Below are positions 10,252 through 22,071 of a stretch of DNA of 64,000 nt, piece by piece. Made by a program: the position numbers and the translations under genes. Every line of letters begins with the position of its first letter. Position 1 is the stretch's first letter. This DNA is from Blastocladiella emersonii ATCC 22665. Lineage: Eukaryota > Blastocladiomycota > Blastocladiomycetes > Blastocladiales > Blastocladiaceae. The notes below the pieces were generated by a model. It was not told the origin of the DNA, made no database searches, and saw only the letters and a list, made by a program, of their open reading frames with translations. The DNA lies in contig JANHCV010000005.1 of the NCBI GenBank assembly GCA_025594325.1, forward strand, positions 1,081,501 through 1,145,500, written 5' to 3'.

Positions 10252-13226
10252 TTACTCGAGAGCGACCTCGGTCACGGCCGTGATCTTAGCGAGGAGCTCG
10301 GGCGTGACAGCGTCAACCGTGGCGAGCTCGACCATGATGGCGCGCGTGAGCGCGTCGAGCTGCGGGATGTCGACCTTGGAGTCGGCGTAGAACTCCATGA
10401 ACTCGGCCGCGACGAGGTGGTCGACGGCGGCGTCGGCGGCCAGCACGCCCTCGGTGACGGCGAGCGCGAGCGCCTTGCCGAACAGCGTGGCCTGGGCGAC
10501 CTTGGAGTCGAAGATGACGTTGACCGAGTGCGAGATGATCGGGGCGGCGTACTTGGCGTACTTCTTGAGGTCGTCGACAAACTCGGTCGCCTCCTTGGAC
10601 GACAGCAGGTTGGCCACGATCGCCTTGGACTTGGCGGCCACCTCGTCCTCGGTGAGCTCGATCTCGGCGACGGGCGCGGGGGCAGGCGCAGCGGCCTCCT
10701 CCTTGGCCTCCTCCTCGGCAGCCTCCTCCTCGACCTCGGCCTCGGCCTCCTCCTCCTCCGACTGCGGCTCGGCCTCGGCCTGGTTGAGCATGTCGAAGAT
10801 GTTGATGGGCTTAGGCTTGGCGGCCTCCTTGGCGGCGCGCGAGCCCTGGGCGGGGGCGGGGCCCTGGCGGCGGTTGCCGCCCTGGTTCCCACCACGACGA
10901 TCGCCACCGCGCTGCTGCGACTGCTGCGCCTGCTGCGACTGCTGCTGGTTGCCGCCGCGCTGGCCGCCGCGGGACGACGACGGGCGGGACGCGTTGTTGT
11001 TGTTACGGGCCTGGCCGCGCGACGACTGCGACGGCGACTGGATCCAGCCGTCGTTGTCGGCGGCGGGAGCGGGGGAGGCGCCGGAGGCCGAGGACGCGGG
11101 CGAGGCGTTGAGCTGGCCGCGGCGGTCGGAGCCACCGGTGTTGGAGCGCGTGGGGGCGTTGCGGTTGCTACCGGCGGGTCCGCGGGCCGACTGGGTGCGC
11201 ACGTCCATGGACGAGAAGGCCATGACCTGCTTGCCGCGCGACTGGGTGCCCTGGCCGGGGATCACGTACTCCTTGTTCCAGCGCGACGCGCGGAGGTCGA
11301 GGAGGTCGGCAATGGCGAACTTGACGCGCGAGATGAGCAGCTCGGCCTGCTCGGTGACCTGGGTCAGGGTCTCGAACCACGCGTCGACCATGTCGGCCTC
11401 GAGCGACTTCTCGAGGTAGACGCCAATGGTGGTCAGGAGCATGATGACGCACTCAATGTCCTCCTCCTTGGCGGCCGCCGGGTCGGCGGTGGGCAGCAGC
11501 TGGGCAATGATCATGGAGATGATCTTCTTGGAGATGATGCCCGAGTTGTAGAGCTCAGCGACGAAGCGCATGTTGCCGAGGGCCTTGGTCTTGATCTTGA
11601 CAATCTCCTCAAACTCCTCCTCGGTGATCTTGCCCTGCGACTTGTGCGACCACATGGGGCGGGTCTCGAACTGGTGCTGGCACGCGGCGATGACCGTCTT
11701 GCGGATGAACTGGGTGTTGTCGCGCTTGGCCGCCTCGGACGTCTCGTCGGCCGTCTCGGGCACGGGCGCGTTCTGGCAGAAGTAGAGCGTGAGGCGCGCG
11801 TACAGCGACGCGTACTTGGGCTCCTCGAACGACTTGCGCACGAGCAGCTCGGAGACGGCCTTGAGCGCCGTCGGGAACTTGGCCTTGAACAGGAACTGCA
11901 CCTTGAGCTTGTCAAAGTTCTCGGGCGACATCTTGTTGAGCAGGCCGCGCATCTTCTTGACCATGGCCTGCACGTACGCGTCCTCCTCCTCGGGCAGCTC
12001 CTTCTTGTCCGTCTTGTTGAGCTCGGGGACCCAGGCCGTCTCCGACTTCTCGAGCGGCTTGAGGTCCTCGGGCAGGAGCTCGACGCCGCGCGCGCCCATG
12101 ACGCCGCGGCGCGACTGGCCGCGGCTCGACTCGGACGCGTTGGCCATGCCGCCCTCGGGGCGGTCGCCCGACGGCGTGCCGGCGTTGTTGCGCGGGCCGC
12201 CGCGCGTCGAGCCACGGGTGCTGCCGGCGCGCGAGCCGGGGCCCGAGCGGTCGCCACCACCGTTGCGGTCGCCGCCACGGCGGTCGCCACCGCGCTCGGA
12301 GCGCTCGCCGCGAGGGCCGTCGCGCGCACCACGGCCGCCACGGCCGGAACGAGCACCGCCGCGCGACGAGGCGTCGTCGGCGGAGCGGCGCTGCATCTTG
12401 GACACGACGTCGAGGTTGGCGAGCGCCGGCATGGGCTCGGCCGGGTTGCGGAGCGCAAGCATCTGGGTCTTGGTGTAGCGCACAATGTCGTCGGTGGTGT
12501 GCAGGGCCTCGTCGTCGCTGATCTCGCCCTCCTCCTTGTCGTCCTCGGCGGCGACGGGGGTGGCGGGGGCAGCGGCGGCAGCAGCGGGGGCGGCATCGCG
12601 GGCCGGCGAAGCAGCACGAGCGGGGCTAGCGGCACGGGCCGGCGACGCAGCGCGGGCCGGGCTGGCAGCGCGAGCGGGCGAGGCGGCGCGCTTGGGGGCC
12701 TGGATGGGGATGGCCTTGCTCTCGCGGTGGATGGCGCGCTCGGCGAGCTCGGACGCCTCGGCCTGCACCTGCTCCTTGGCGGGCGACGCCGTGGCGCTCA
12801 GCGCGCGCACATCGACCTCCTCGTTGGTGGCCGGGTTGCGCAGCGTCACCTTGACGGGCGTGCGCGAGGCTACGTGAGGGGTCGGGTGTCAGTGAGTGAC
12901 GAGCGGTGGCGGCCGGCCGGATCAGGCCAGCAAACAAACACGGCGAGCATGACATACGCGACGCAGCGCGGGCCGGCGAGGCGGCGCGGGGCTACGAGTG
13001 AAATCGAGTCGTTAGCGTCACCAAGTCGAAGCGCGCGGCGCGGGTCGTGACATACGGCGGCAGCGGGCGGGTTCGACGGCATGGCGGGGACCGGAACGGG
13101 AGGGAGCGGCGGGACGACAGCGGCGGAGACGGCGTCCGAGGAGCGGCTCTTGGAACGACGGCGGGACTTTGACCGGCGCCGGTTGTTGCTTTGGGGGGAC
13201 GAGGACGGAGAGGGCGAGCTGGTCAT
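10252..13226 (-). CDS. eIF4G: Translation initiation factor eIF4G, 940 aa
   Basis: Three exons: 13226-13056, 12991-12958 (only 34 nt) and 12869-10252, with introns of 64 and 88 nt beginning GTATGT. The N-terminus is Ser/Arg-rich, followed by repeated AASPAR units, an acidic patch and RYTKTQMLAL (about residue 200), which resembles the Y-x4-L-hydrophobic eIF4E-binding motif with Met in place of Leu. RG/RS-rich sequence precedes a MIF4G domain (about 365-600; KMRGLLNKMSPENFDKL, TLYFCQ, IRKTVIAACQHQFE). That domain binds eIF4A. After an Asn/Gln/Gly-rich segment comes a helical C-terminal region (about 800-940) that could be a reduced MA3-like domain. eIF4G is the scaffold of the cap-binding complex eIF4F. 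The tiny second exon encodes one more AASPAR-type unit, suggesting repeat-driven exon growth. Confidence 0.9.
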
Positions 13227-13654
13227 GGCGGATCGCGGGCAGGCTGGGCAGGGCAGCGGGCACGGAGGGCAGAGCGGGCTGGGTGCGCAGCAGCGAGGGA
13301 GACGGTCTGAAACTTGCTTTCGCGCTCTCCCCTCCACAACTGACTAATCCTCACCTCTCCCCTTTCCCTTGGTCCTCACCAGTTTCTCCTCGCCGATCCT
13401 CGAGTGATCGCCCTCTCAGTCAATATACCGCGTCATAATTAATGAAATCGATAATCGGCCCACAAAAGCAGGTGGCGCGTCCGTCACGCGATGGTCACGC
13501 GACGCGTCGCGAGGGGCCGACGCGTGGCTCGCACGTGCCTTGCCGCTGAGCGACGCGACTTTTTCGTCTCGGTCGCGCGCTCATCCTCCGCGCCCTCCTC
13601 CTCCGCTCGTAAATCGAGTACATGCATCAAAGTGAATCTCATGCATCCAGCGCC
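13227..13654. promoter_or_regulatory. Shared upstream region of eIF4G and SMPD4-like gene
   Basis: A 428-bp divergent intergenic region between the eIF4G start (13226, minus) and the SMPD4-like start (13655, plus). It includes a CT-rich stretch (about 13320-13390) followed by a short AT-rich segment around 13420-13460. No TATA box is obvious. An in-frame upstream ATG at 13622 could extend the plus-strand gene by 11 residues. Confidence 0.4.
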
Positions 13655-16600
13655 ATGAGCGGCGCCATCCCGATCCACGACCGCCTGCTCGTCGAGTCGT
13701 GCGAGGCCCTGCTCGCGTTCCTCGCCGACGTGCTCGCGTCGCGGTCGGCGCTGTACGACGACGCCAACCTGCGCTGCCTGCACGCCACGCTGCCCGCCCT
13801 GTGCACCGCCCTCTTTGGCTCGGCCCGCTCGCTGTACGCGCACCCCCACAATGACTCCCTGCACGGCTACCCCTGACCGCCATCCCCTCCACCACAGAGG
13901 ATGGATCCACCGCAACCTGCCGCCCGAGCACGAGCGCGCCGTCATGGCCCTGCTGCTGCCCTCGGGCCCGCTCATGGCCGTCCTGCTCGAGCACGCCGCC
14001 AACCGCGACTGGCTCTACCAGGTCGACGCCCTGCGCCTGCCCGACGCGACCGCCGCCCTGCTCGCCGCCGGCAAGCTTGATGAACTGCCCGACCTCTACC
14101 GCGGCCGCGTCCACGTCCCGCCCGGCATTGACGTGCTCGCCCGCCTCTCCGCCGACTACGCCCTCGCCGGCCACTACGCCGCCGGACCCGGGTCGCCCGT
14201 CGCCGTCACCTTAAATATGTTCGAGTTCTTCACCTTCTACTTTTGCTGGGCTCTTGTCGGTGGCCGATCCACCCTCGGCACCGCCGCCGCGACCCACGCT
14301 AGGGGGTCGCCTACCACGCCGACCGCCGCCACGTCGCACGCGTTCGCCGCCGCGCAGGGCATCCCGAACCCGCCCGGCACTGCTACGGCCATGCCACCAC
14401 CGCAGCAGCAGCAGCCGCCGCGCCCGTACGGCGGCTACCCCGGCCCGCGCCCGCTACCCGCGCGGCCTGGTGTCGTCGGCGGTGCGACGTACCCAACCGT
14501 CAACGCGACCGGTGCCGGCCCGACCCCGCTGTACCCGCAGCCGCAGCTGCCCATCGGCCCCGCCCGCATCGCGCCCTGGTACACGCGCCTGCTGCAGTGT
14601 TACCTCGCCTACTTTATCCCGACCTCGATCGCCACCCAGCCCGAGCCGCGCCAGTCCCCGCGCTCCTACTCGCCGACGTTTGGGAATGACGGCGCCACCG
14701 CTGAGCCCGCCGCGAGTACGCCAATGTCGCCGCTCAAGTACCTAAACGAAATGTCGCGCCGCATGTTCCAGCGCCGCGGCAGCACCACGGGGCCCGCGCC
14801 CGCTGGCGCTTCTGCAAATGCGCCCGCCGGAAAGCTCGCGGCGAACCCGGCCCTCGCGGATTTCGGGCTCGGCCGGTTCCACGTCTTTGTCCCGCTCGCT
14901 GCCGGGATAGCGGCGGCGGCCGAGAACGGGTTCGGGGCTGCGGACGCGTTGTCGTCGTCGTCGATCCGGCGACCCTCGGCATCTGGTTCTACGGCGGCCG
15001 AGTACCCCGCCGCGGCGCTCTCGGCGGGCATGCTCGCGTCCGCGCGCTCCTCGTCCTTTTACGGCGGCCTGCCCGTCTCCGCTGCGGCCCCGTCCGCCGC
15101 CACGGCCACGCTGACGCCCATTGCCGCGGCGGCCGCGTCGTCGTGGGAAGCCGAGCGGCTCGCGTGCTCGCAGTTCTTTGTCGAGTGTATCGTCGAATGC
15201 TGGCTCGGGCAGTCCGACTACGGCGCGCGCGCCTTCAAGCCCGTCCCCGTCGACGTGCTCAAGGCGCTCGCCGACGTGGTCGACCACGTCGCGGTCCCCG
15301 AGCTCCTCGAGTGCCTCCACTCACACGTCCCGACCCAGGTCCTCAACCTGTCCCGCATCGAGATGCCGTCGCGCGACCAGTTTGGCCAGATGGCGCTCAA
15401 GAACGCGTACCTGATGCTCGGCGCGCCGCTGTACCGCTTCCTGACACTGGCGCTGACACATGCGCCCGTCGCCGACAAGTCCCTGCACTACGCGGTCACC
15501 GTGTGGACACGGTGGCTGACGCCGATTCCGCCGCAGCTGTGGACCGCCCCGCCGCCCGGACCCGACATGCCCGGCGACGCGTACCACCACGCGTCGTCGG
15601 TTTCGGAGGTATCCCATTACCGCGGCCAGGCCGACGCCGACGCCGTGGAGCCCTTCGTCATCGACAACCTCGCCGCGTACACGCGCCTGCTCGCCGTGTT
15701 CCTCGACCGCGTCCGCCGCGAGTTCCAGCTCGTCGCACCGCGCCCTATCCCGGCGGCTTCGGCGGCCGCCGGCGCCGTGGTCCCGCGGTCCGGCGAGCTC
15801 GGGATTCTGGATACCGTGCTCAACGTGTTTGTCGTGCGGTCGCAACAGCACCCGCACCAGGCCGCGTCACGTCCGATTGCGGCCGTCGTGACGCGCCGCC
15901 CGCGCTCGCCGTCGACCGGCGCACAGTTCAACTGGAAACCCGCGCACCGCGCGTCCACTTCCCCGCCGCGCACCGCGGGCCCCGAACCCAGTGCGGCCCG
16001 CGGCGACTGCGCGCCGTCGCACTACCTCGGCACCGTCCTCCAGCTCGAGTCGCTCCTGTGCAACGTGCCCTCGTCGCGCGCGCGGTGGGACCACCCGAAC
16101 ACGATCGTGTCGGCGCTCGCCGTCGGGCTCGCGCGGCTCGAGGGGAATGCGCCCAAAGGCGGGCAGCCGGCGGCTGCGGCAGCGGTGTCCAACGTCGCGA
16201 GCCTCCTGTTCGTCCTCGCCGAGCGCACGGGCAAGTCGGACGTCGGGCGCGACGTGCTCGAGCAGATGCTCGAGGCCACGGTCGTCCGCGGCGAGATGTT
16301 GCGGCCGCACAGCCGCGGCGGCTCGCTGCACGTCTCGCCCGAGCGCGCGAACCAGGCGCTCCCCGAACCCCCTGGTACGCCTCGCGCGTCAGCAGCCGCG
16401 CCCGCTGCCGGCGGCATGATTCCGGCCGCCGCGACCGCCGCCATCGCCGAGTACTCGGCCCTTGCGACCGAGTGGGTCAAGTCGACGTTTGACTGGCTCA
16501 CCACCTCTTCCTCCTCCGCCACGACGCCAACGGCCGCGACCTTCCCCGCAACCCCCGCCGCCGCGCGGTCCATGGTCGTCGGTCTCGCCGCGTCGTATTT

Positions 16601-17318
16601 CGCGCCGCGCGCGTCGCCGCTGCAGCTGCAGACGGAGCAGAAGGTGCTGTACCGGCTCGCGCAGGCGCTGGCCTGCCTGCTGCACGTCTCGGACACCGAG
16701 TACCGCGACCTGCAGGCTGCGGCCGAGGCGAGGGTCGCGATGCGCCGGGTTGCGGGTCCCTCTCCAAGTACTTCCACCACGTCGTGGTTCGCGAGCCCGA
16801 CGCGGTCGATCCCCGCGACCCCAAGCGTTCTCCCGCCAAACGTCGACCAGCTCGACATGTCGCACGACCAGCTCCTCGTGTCGTCGGCGGGCCGCATCCA
16901 GCTGCTCGACTCGGCGCGCAAGTGTCCGCCCGTGCCGCGCCTGTACCCCGGCCAGCTCGCGCGCGACCTGTACCACTCGACCGAGCTCCCCGTTTTGGTG
17001 GACCTCGGGTACGCCGTCGCGGACACCGTCGAGGCCGTCCTCCTCCGTGCCGCGCGCGGGGTCCACGCCGCCGCGGAAGGGTGGGAGGACGAGGACCGCG
17101 CGGCCATCTACGCGGGCGTGCTCGCGTGGATCCTGCGGTTGGTCGCGCGCGGACTCGTCGCGGCGGCGGGGCGGCCGCTCAATGTGCGGTGGATCGCCGA
17201 CCGGCGCACGGTCATCTGGGCGGTTGTGATCATGGCCGTATGGTTTGGGGGAGGGCGGTACGTCCTGGCCGCCGCGCTCGGGCTCGCCTTGCTCGTGTGG
17301 TTCTGGCCCTCCGCATAG
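13655..17318 (+). CDS. SMPD4: SMPD4-like (neutral sphingomyelinase 3 family) membrane protein, 1199 aa
   Basis: Exons 13655-13833 and 13898-17318; the 64-nt intron (GTACGC, CTGAC branch-like site, CACAG) was placed because joining gives LFGSARSL-GWIHRNLPPEHE. That lines up with the animal SMPD4 pattern of a hydrophobic helix, GW, then a GGP/SGP-L-M block (here LLLPSGPLMAVL). Further shared landmarks: LNMFEFFTFYFCWALV (about 150), PWYTRLLQCYLAYFIPTS, SQFFVECIVECWL, DNLAAYTRLLAVFLDRVRREF, a late LVSSAGRIQLL segment, and two hydrophobic C-terminal segments (about 1163-1199) that would form a tail anchor. SMPD4 proteins localise to ER/nuclear envelope and have reported sphingomyelinase activity. 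Long Ala/Pro-rich inserts make this protein bigger than the animal form (roughly 830-870 aa). Convergent with MED20, 34 bp apart. Confidence 0.75.
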
Positions 17319-17352
17319 TTCAATATACCTCCTATTTATTGCCCCCCACATC

Positions 17353-18069
17353 TCACAGCACGCCGCCGCGATGGAACACGTCGAGCACCCCATCCTCAAC
17401 GGGCTCCGCGCTCACCCTGCTCACGACCGCCGCCGCGCGCACCCCCTCGCCCACGCGCGCCAGGATATACTCGTTCACAAACTCGCTCACCGCCTTTGCC
17501 GCATGCATCCCCGCCGCGAGCTTATACGTGACACTGGCCACCGTCGCCGTGAACGCGCCCGCGACGTACACCTGGCCCAGCGTGACCCGCACGTCGCGCA
17601 CGTCGACCGTCGCGCCCGCGATCCGCGCCGTCTGCCGCGCGGTCCACAGGTTGCGCATCGTGGAGACCATCGCGAGCCCGGTACCGAAGGGTGCGGGGAC
17701 CGAGGTTTTGGGGGAGGAAATCCCGTGCGGGTAGACCACGATCCGGTCGTGCTGCGCTGCGGGAACGTCGACTTCGAGGACGTACGCGCGCGCGGCGTCG
17801 CGCTCGGCGCCTTCCGCCGACGTCGTGAGGGAGGTGGAGGGGGAGAGCGCAGAGGCGAGGCGCGGGACGGGCCGAAAGACGTGGATGTGCACGTTGGACC
17901 GCGCGACGGTCGTCGTGGACGGCGGGACCGCGGACTTGAGCGCGTCGAGCAGGTGGTCGACGAGGTTTGGGTCAATGGAGGGCAGGAGCACCACGCACGA
18001 CGGCGGGCCGAGCGCTGCCGTTGGTGGGTCAGCGGCGGCCGTGTCGGATGATGGTGACGCGTGTGTCAT
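17353..18069 (-). CDS. MED20: Mediator subunit 20 (Srb2/TRF-like), 238 aa
   Basis: A single-exon gene. The layout matches fungal Med20: an N-terminal beta-strand plus helix (CVVLLPSIDPNLVDHLLDAL), a VHIHVFRP strand, a middle region, then MVSTMRNLWTARQTARI followed by VTLGQVYVAGAFTATVASVTYKL. This last part parallels yeast Srb2, where a SSKLSNIWxxRQ helix is followed by a TVRL...GFKGLLIEL strand pair. Med20 is a head-module subunit of Mediator that partners Med18 and helps RNA polymerase II preinitiation; it acts in the nucleus. Length is close to the family's usual 200-250 aa. Similarity is weak outside the C-terminal half, so the call rests on fold pattern and one motif block. Confidence 0.62.
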   Translation of the reverse strand: MTHASPSSDTAAADPPTAALGPPSCVVLLPSIDPNLVDHLLDALKSAVPPSTTTVARSNVHIHVFRPVPRLASALSPSTSLTTSAEGAERDAARAYVLEVDVPAAQHDRIVVYPHGISSPKTSVPAPFGTGLAMVSTMRNLWTARQTARIAGATVDVRDVRVTLGQVYVAGAFTATVASVTYKLAAGMHAAKAVSEFVNEYILARVGEGVRAAAVVSRVSAEPVEDGVLDVFHRGGVL

Positions 18070-18240
18070 CTTAGAGGCTCAGGCGTCAGCTTAGTCGAGT
18101 GCATCAAGTTATCGAGGGCATACATGGAAGCGTGGGGGGTACAGCGTGCAGGGAACGAGAGGAGAGAGAGGGGATGAATAGACAAAACACGGCACGACAC
18201 GGCGACGCGACGCGACGCTCAAACAAAGACACAAACCAAC

Positions 18241-19996
18241 TTAGTGCGACGGGCCAAAGTTGAACCCCGACGGCGGCGCGTTGGTGTTAGCGTTGAACCC
18301 GACGAACCCCTGGTCGTCGGTGGCCGCGCCCGCACCGGCCATGACGTCGGCATCGTCGGCGTCGGGATCAAAGTACTCTTCGAGGATGCGGTACACCTTG
18401 GCGTAGATTTCCTGGTTCTCGTGGTCCTGGAGCTGGAACAGGCGGTCGGCGCCGCCGGCGGCCTCGATGATGGCCACGTACGGGTTGACGGCCTCGGCGG
18501 TTGACTGCGCGTACATGCGGCCGACCTTGAGAATGTTCTCGAGGGCGTCGAGGGCGACGTGGATCGTCTTGTTGTCCATGCACCCGAGCAGGTCCGACAG
18601 GGGCTTGATGATGCCCTGGTTGACCAGGTACTGGATCTGCTGCGGGAACTCGAGCCCCGACGAGGTGGCGTTGGACAGCGCCCAGCACGCCTCCTTCTTG
18701 GTCTTGAACTCGCCCGACTCGAGCAGGTGCACGAGCGGCGGGATCAGGTTCGCGTCAATCACCTGCTGGATCTGCTGCCCCGTGCCCGCCGTGATGTTGG
18801 ACAGCGTCCAGCACGCCTCCTTGCGCAGGGACTCGCGCGGCGAGTACAGCAGCGGCAGGAGCCCCGCGAGCATGTTGCAGTTGAGGACGATCTGGGTCTG
18901 GTAGTCGTCGCCCGTGACAATGTTGCCGACGGCGCGCAGGGCCGGGGTCTGGACCGAGACAGCCGGGTGGCCGAGCAGATCGACGAGGCGGCGGCACACG
19001 CCCGTGTCGATGACGGCCTGGATCTTGACGTTGGACCCGTCCGAGAGGTACGAGAGCGCCCAGGCCGCGTCGGTGAGCACCTCCTCGTCGTGCGAGTAGA
19101 GGAGCTTGGCGAGCGTCGGAAGCGCAATCTTGATCGTGTCCCAGTCGGGGACGGGGTTCTTGCCGCGGCACAGGTTGGACAGGGCCCAGGTCGCGTTGCG
19201 GAGGAGCGAGGCCTTGTTGACCGACTCGTTGAGCAGCTCGAGCAGGTTGGGCATGATGCCGTGCTGCAGGACCACGTCGCGGTACACGGGCGAGTCGCCG
19301 GCAATGTTGCCGAGCGCCCACACGGCCTGCTCGCGCACGTCCGACACGGGCGACCGCAGCAGGTCAATGAAGTAGGGGATGGCGCCCGAGTTGATCACCT
19401 CCTGCGTCTGCTCCGACGTGCCCGACGCAATGTTGGTCAGCGCCCACGCCGCCTCGAACTGCAGCTGCGGGTCCTCGGCGCGCAGGAACTCGACGAAGCG
19501 CGGGACGACGCCGCACTGGATCACCTCCTGGATGGGTGGGGAGCGCTCTGGTTTGGGGGACAGGGGAGTGAGTGGTTGCCGAGGGGTAGGCAAGAAGCGA
19601 GATGAGTACCGCGCGAGAGCAGGCGGCGGAACTGGGTGGTGGCCTCGACCTGCTGGTCGGGCGCGTTGCCGAAGACGGCGGCGGTGAGGGCCTGGAGCTG
19701 CTCGGGGAGCTGTTGCGTGACACGGCGTCAGTAGGCGAATCGAGCATCGTCCCAAGAGATCAACGTACGGGGCCAGAGTAGGCCACGCCGTCCTCGTCGT
19801 CGAGCGCGTCGTCGAGGCCCGACCCGCGGTGCAGGTTGCGGCGCTTGGCCAGGTTCTCCTCGCGCTTCTGGCGGCGGATCTCCACCTGCTGCTCGCCGCG
19901 GCGGCGCCGCAGGTCGTCCTGCTTGAACGCGCCGCGGTTCTTGTACGTGGCCGCGCGCTCGGACGTCTTGTCGGCAGCGGAACCGGAGCCCTTCAT
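18241..19996 (-). CDS. SRP1: Importin alpha (karyopherin alpha), 544 aa
   Basis: Three exons: 19996-19769, 19709-19610 and 19547-18241, with introns of 59 and 62 nt, both with GTAC donors. Joining exons 2 and 3 gives [25 protein letters not shown], the diagnostic importin-alpha junction. Exon 1 holds the importin-beta-binding domain (about 10-60) with basic clusters [13 protein letters not shown] and [14 protein letters not shown]. About ten armadillo repeats follow, with the conserved W/N ladders that bind nuclear localisation signals ([67 protein letters not shown]). The C-terminus is acidic with Gly/Asn-rich tail. It carries NLS cargo into the nucleus together with importin beta-1. Length is normal for the family. 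Confidence 0.97.
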
Positions 19997-20328
19997 GGTT
20001 GCGTTTGGTTGCGGTCGATGCGGGTCAGACGCGTGCGCGCGAACTGTGAGGGGGAGAGAGGGGATCGGGGCGGGGGGGCGTGCGAGCAGCCAGCAGTCGC
20101 AGCGACTCGATGGATGGATGCCGACCGAAGCGAGCGCAGCAGCGAGCAAAAATGGCCACCGCGCGGCAAGCGAAAAGAAAATCGGGCGCCGACGAGCATC
20201 GCGTGACGGCGCATGATTCGCACGCTCTCCTGACCTCCCCTCTTTTTCAGTCGCGTCTATCAATCAAAAATGTATCGAGACTTGATGCAATGCACACACA
20301 CACACAAAACTGTTGAGAGACAGCGCGC
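19997..20328. other. Intergenic, importin alpha 5' region and tyrosinase 3' region
   Basis: 332 bp between two minus-strand genes. It should hold the importin alpha promoter and the tyrosinase terminator. A short CA run lies at about 20292-20306. No TATA box or other gene seen. Confidence 0.4.
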
Positions 20329-21798
20329 TTAGAGAAGCATCGCCATCGCCGTGACCACGACCGCGACCGCCGACACCCCCACCATCTCGGCACCCGACGC
20401 GGCCGCCGCGGGCGGCTGGAACGCGGACCCGACGTTGTGGCGGGGCACCGTGAGGTCCGCGGTATCGTTCTTGGCGATCTTGTCGGCGACCTGGTCGAGG
20501 ACGCCGGCTGTCGAGTTGGTGATGGCCGCGATCGCCGTGGCGTTCCCGCCAAAGTTCATCTGCAGCCAGGCGGACGGGATCCCCGACGGCTGCTGCGGGT
20601 TGACCTCGTCGGGGAACGGGCTGTCGGCGTACGAGTAGCACCAGTCGGCCGTGCGCTCGAGCGAGCCCGCCGGCACGTTCCACGGCACCAGGTTCTCGCT
20701 CGGCTGCGGGTACTTGACGCCCGGGTTGATCTCCTCGAAGTACAGCTGGAAGTGCTTGTCGACCTACACGTTCTCGGACGTCGTTAGAGCGGCTCCTACG
20801 CGTTACACGGGTGAGAAATCGCACCGCGCAATGGTGAATCCAGAACATCGGCGAGCTGGGCGACGCCATCACGGACATGATCCCGCCGACCGCGACGTGC
20901 GGGTTGCCGTGCATCTGGGCCTCGTAGCGGGACCGGAACTCGGAGTAGGTCGGCGACCCGCGCATCAGGCCGACGACAAACTGGATGGCCGCGAGCCGCG
21001 ACGGCGACCACGCGTGCTGCACGCACGCCCCGCCCGACTGCCGCGTGTTCCACCCGGCGAACGCGCCGTCCGTGATGCATCCGGCGCGCGGGCTGCCGAG
21101 CCGCGCGGGGGTGAAGGCCGGGTGCGCGCGGTAGTTCTGCGACGTCCGCGCCCAGTCCCAGTACGGCACGCACACGCTCGGGTCGATTTTCTGCAGCGTC
21201 TGCTCGAAGCGAGCGAGGAAGTACCGGTGCCACATGGCGAACGCGTCGACGCCGTGCGCGTTGGGCTACATGTCTCGCGATTTAGTATTCTTGCTTGGTA
21301 CACCGCAACCAGAGTACGTACCGTGTAGTCGAGATGCTCCTGGACCAGCTTCTCGTACGCCGTCATCTGCCCGCCGCCCTGCCCCTGGTTGAGCTGCTTG
21401 ACAGCCGCAACGTAGCGGTTCCACTCGTCCGTCGTCATCGCCGACACCTCCTTGCGCACGCACCGGCGCGCACACTGCCCGCGGACAGGGACCGCGAGCT
21501 GGATGTTGAGCGGCGCGACGTTCCCGTTGGTCGGCTGTGGCGCCGGCGAAACCGCCGTCGACGAGGTAGGGACCGTGCGGGACGTGGTGACGCCCGCCGC
21601 GGTCGAGGTCGACGAGGCACTGGTGGTGGGACGCGGACCGCCCGTGGTCGTCGGGGCGGGGTCGCCGCCCGAGGCCGAGGAAGAGGTGGGCGAGGGCGAT
21701 GGCGCGGGCGCCTGCGGCGCGGCAAAGGCCGCAGCGGTGCTGGCCAGTAGGACGAGGACCAGGATCGCGAGCAGCGACGTCTTCTTGCGTGCGGTCAT
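20329..21798 (-). CDS. Secreted tyrosinase, 450 aa
   Basis: Three exons: 21798-21322, 21265-20825 and 20763-20329, with introns of 56 and 61 nt. Splicing joins both copper sites. Residues 1-27 are a signal peptide (KKTSLLAILVLVLLASTAAAFA), followed by a Ser/Thr/Pro-rich linker. CuA ligands are H in QEHLDYT, H in PNAHG and H in MWHRYFLARFE (about 150-180). CuB ligands are the two His of MHGNPH and FWIHHCAVDKHF, the latter completed across the second intron. Tyrosinases are type-3 copper enzymes that oxidise phenols to quinones, usually for melanin. The C-terminus ends in a hydrophobic stretch (SGAEMVGVSAVAVVVTAMAMLL) after a Pro/Ala/Ser linker, which fits a GPI-anchor signal, so the enzyme may sit at the cell surface. 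Substrate is not predictable from sequence. Confidence 0.92.
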
Positions 21799-22071
21799 TC
21801 TACGGTATCTAGCGGGTCTATGAGGGATTTGAGGCCGCGAAGGAGAGGAGAGAGCAAGGGTTGATCCCTGAGCGGACGATGCGGCGTGTGGCGGCGTCTG
21901 AGTGGCGAAACAGGGTAACGCCCGCGTGGGGCCACCGCCTGCTTCCCACGACCGCCGACCATCCATCACCGCCTCCATCAACAACGAACGACCAGGCCAG
22001 CGTGGGCAGAGAGCACAGAAAGAATACATCGAAAATAAAACGCAAAACTAAGAACCCACCATCATCACAGC

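Noticed and set aside
10417-13050. Long plus-strand frame opposite eIF4G, rich in Leu/Gly/Arg
   Set aside because: Antisense shadow of eIF4G; composition is that of reversed Ala/Pro/Glu codons and it has no domain.
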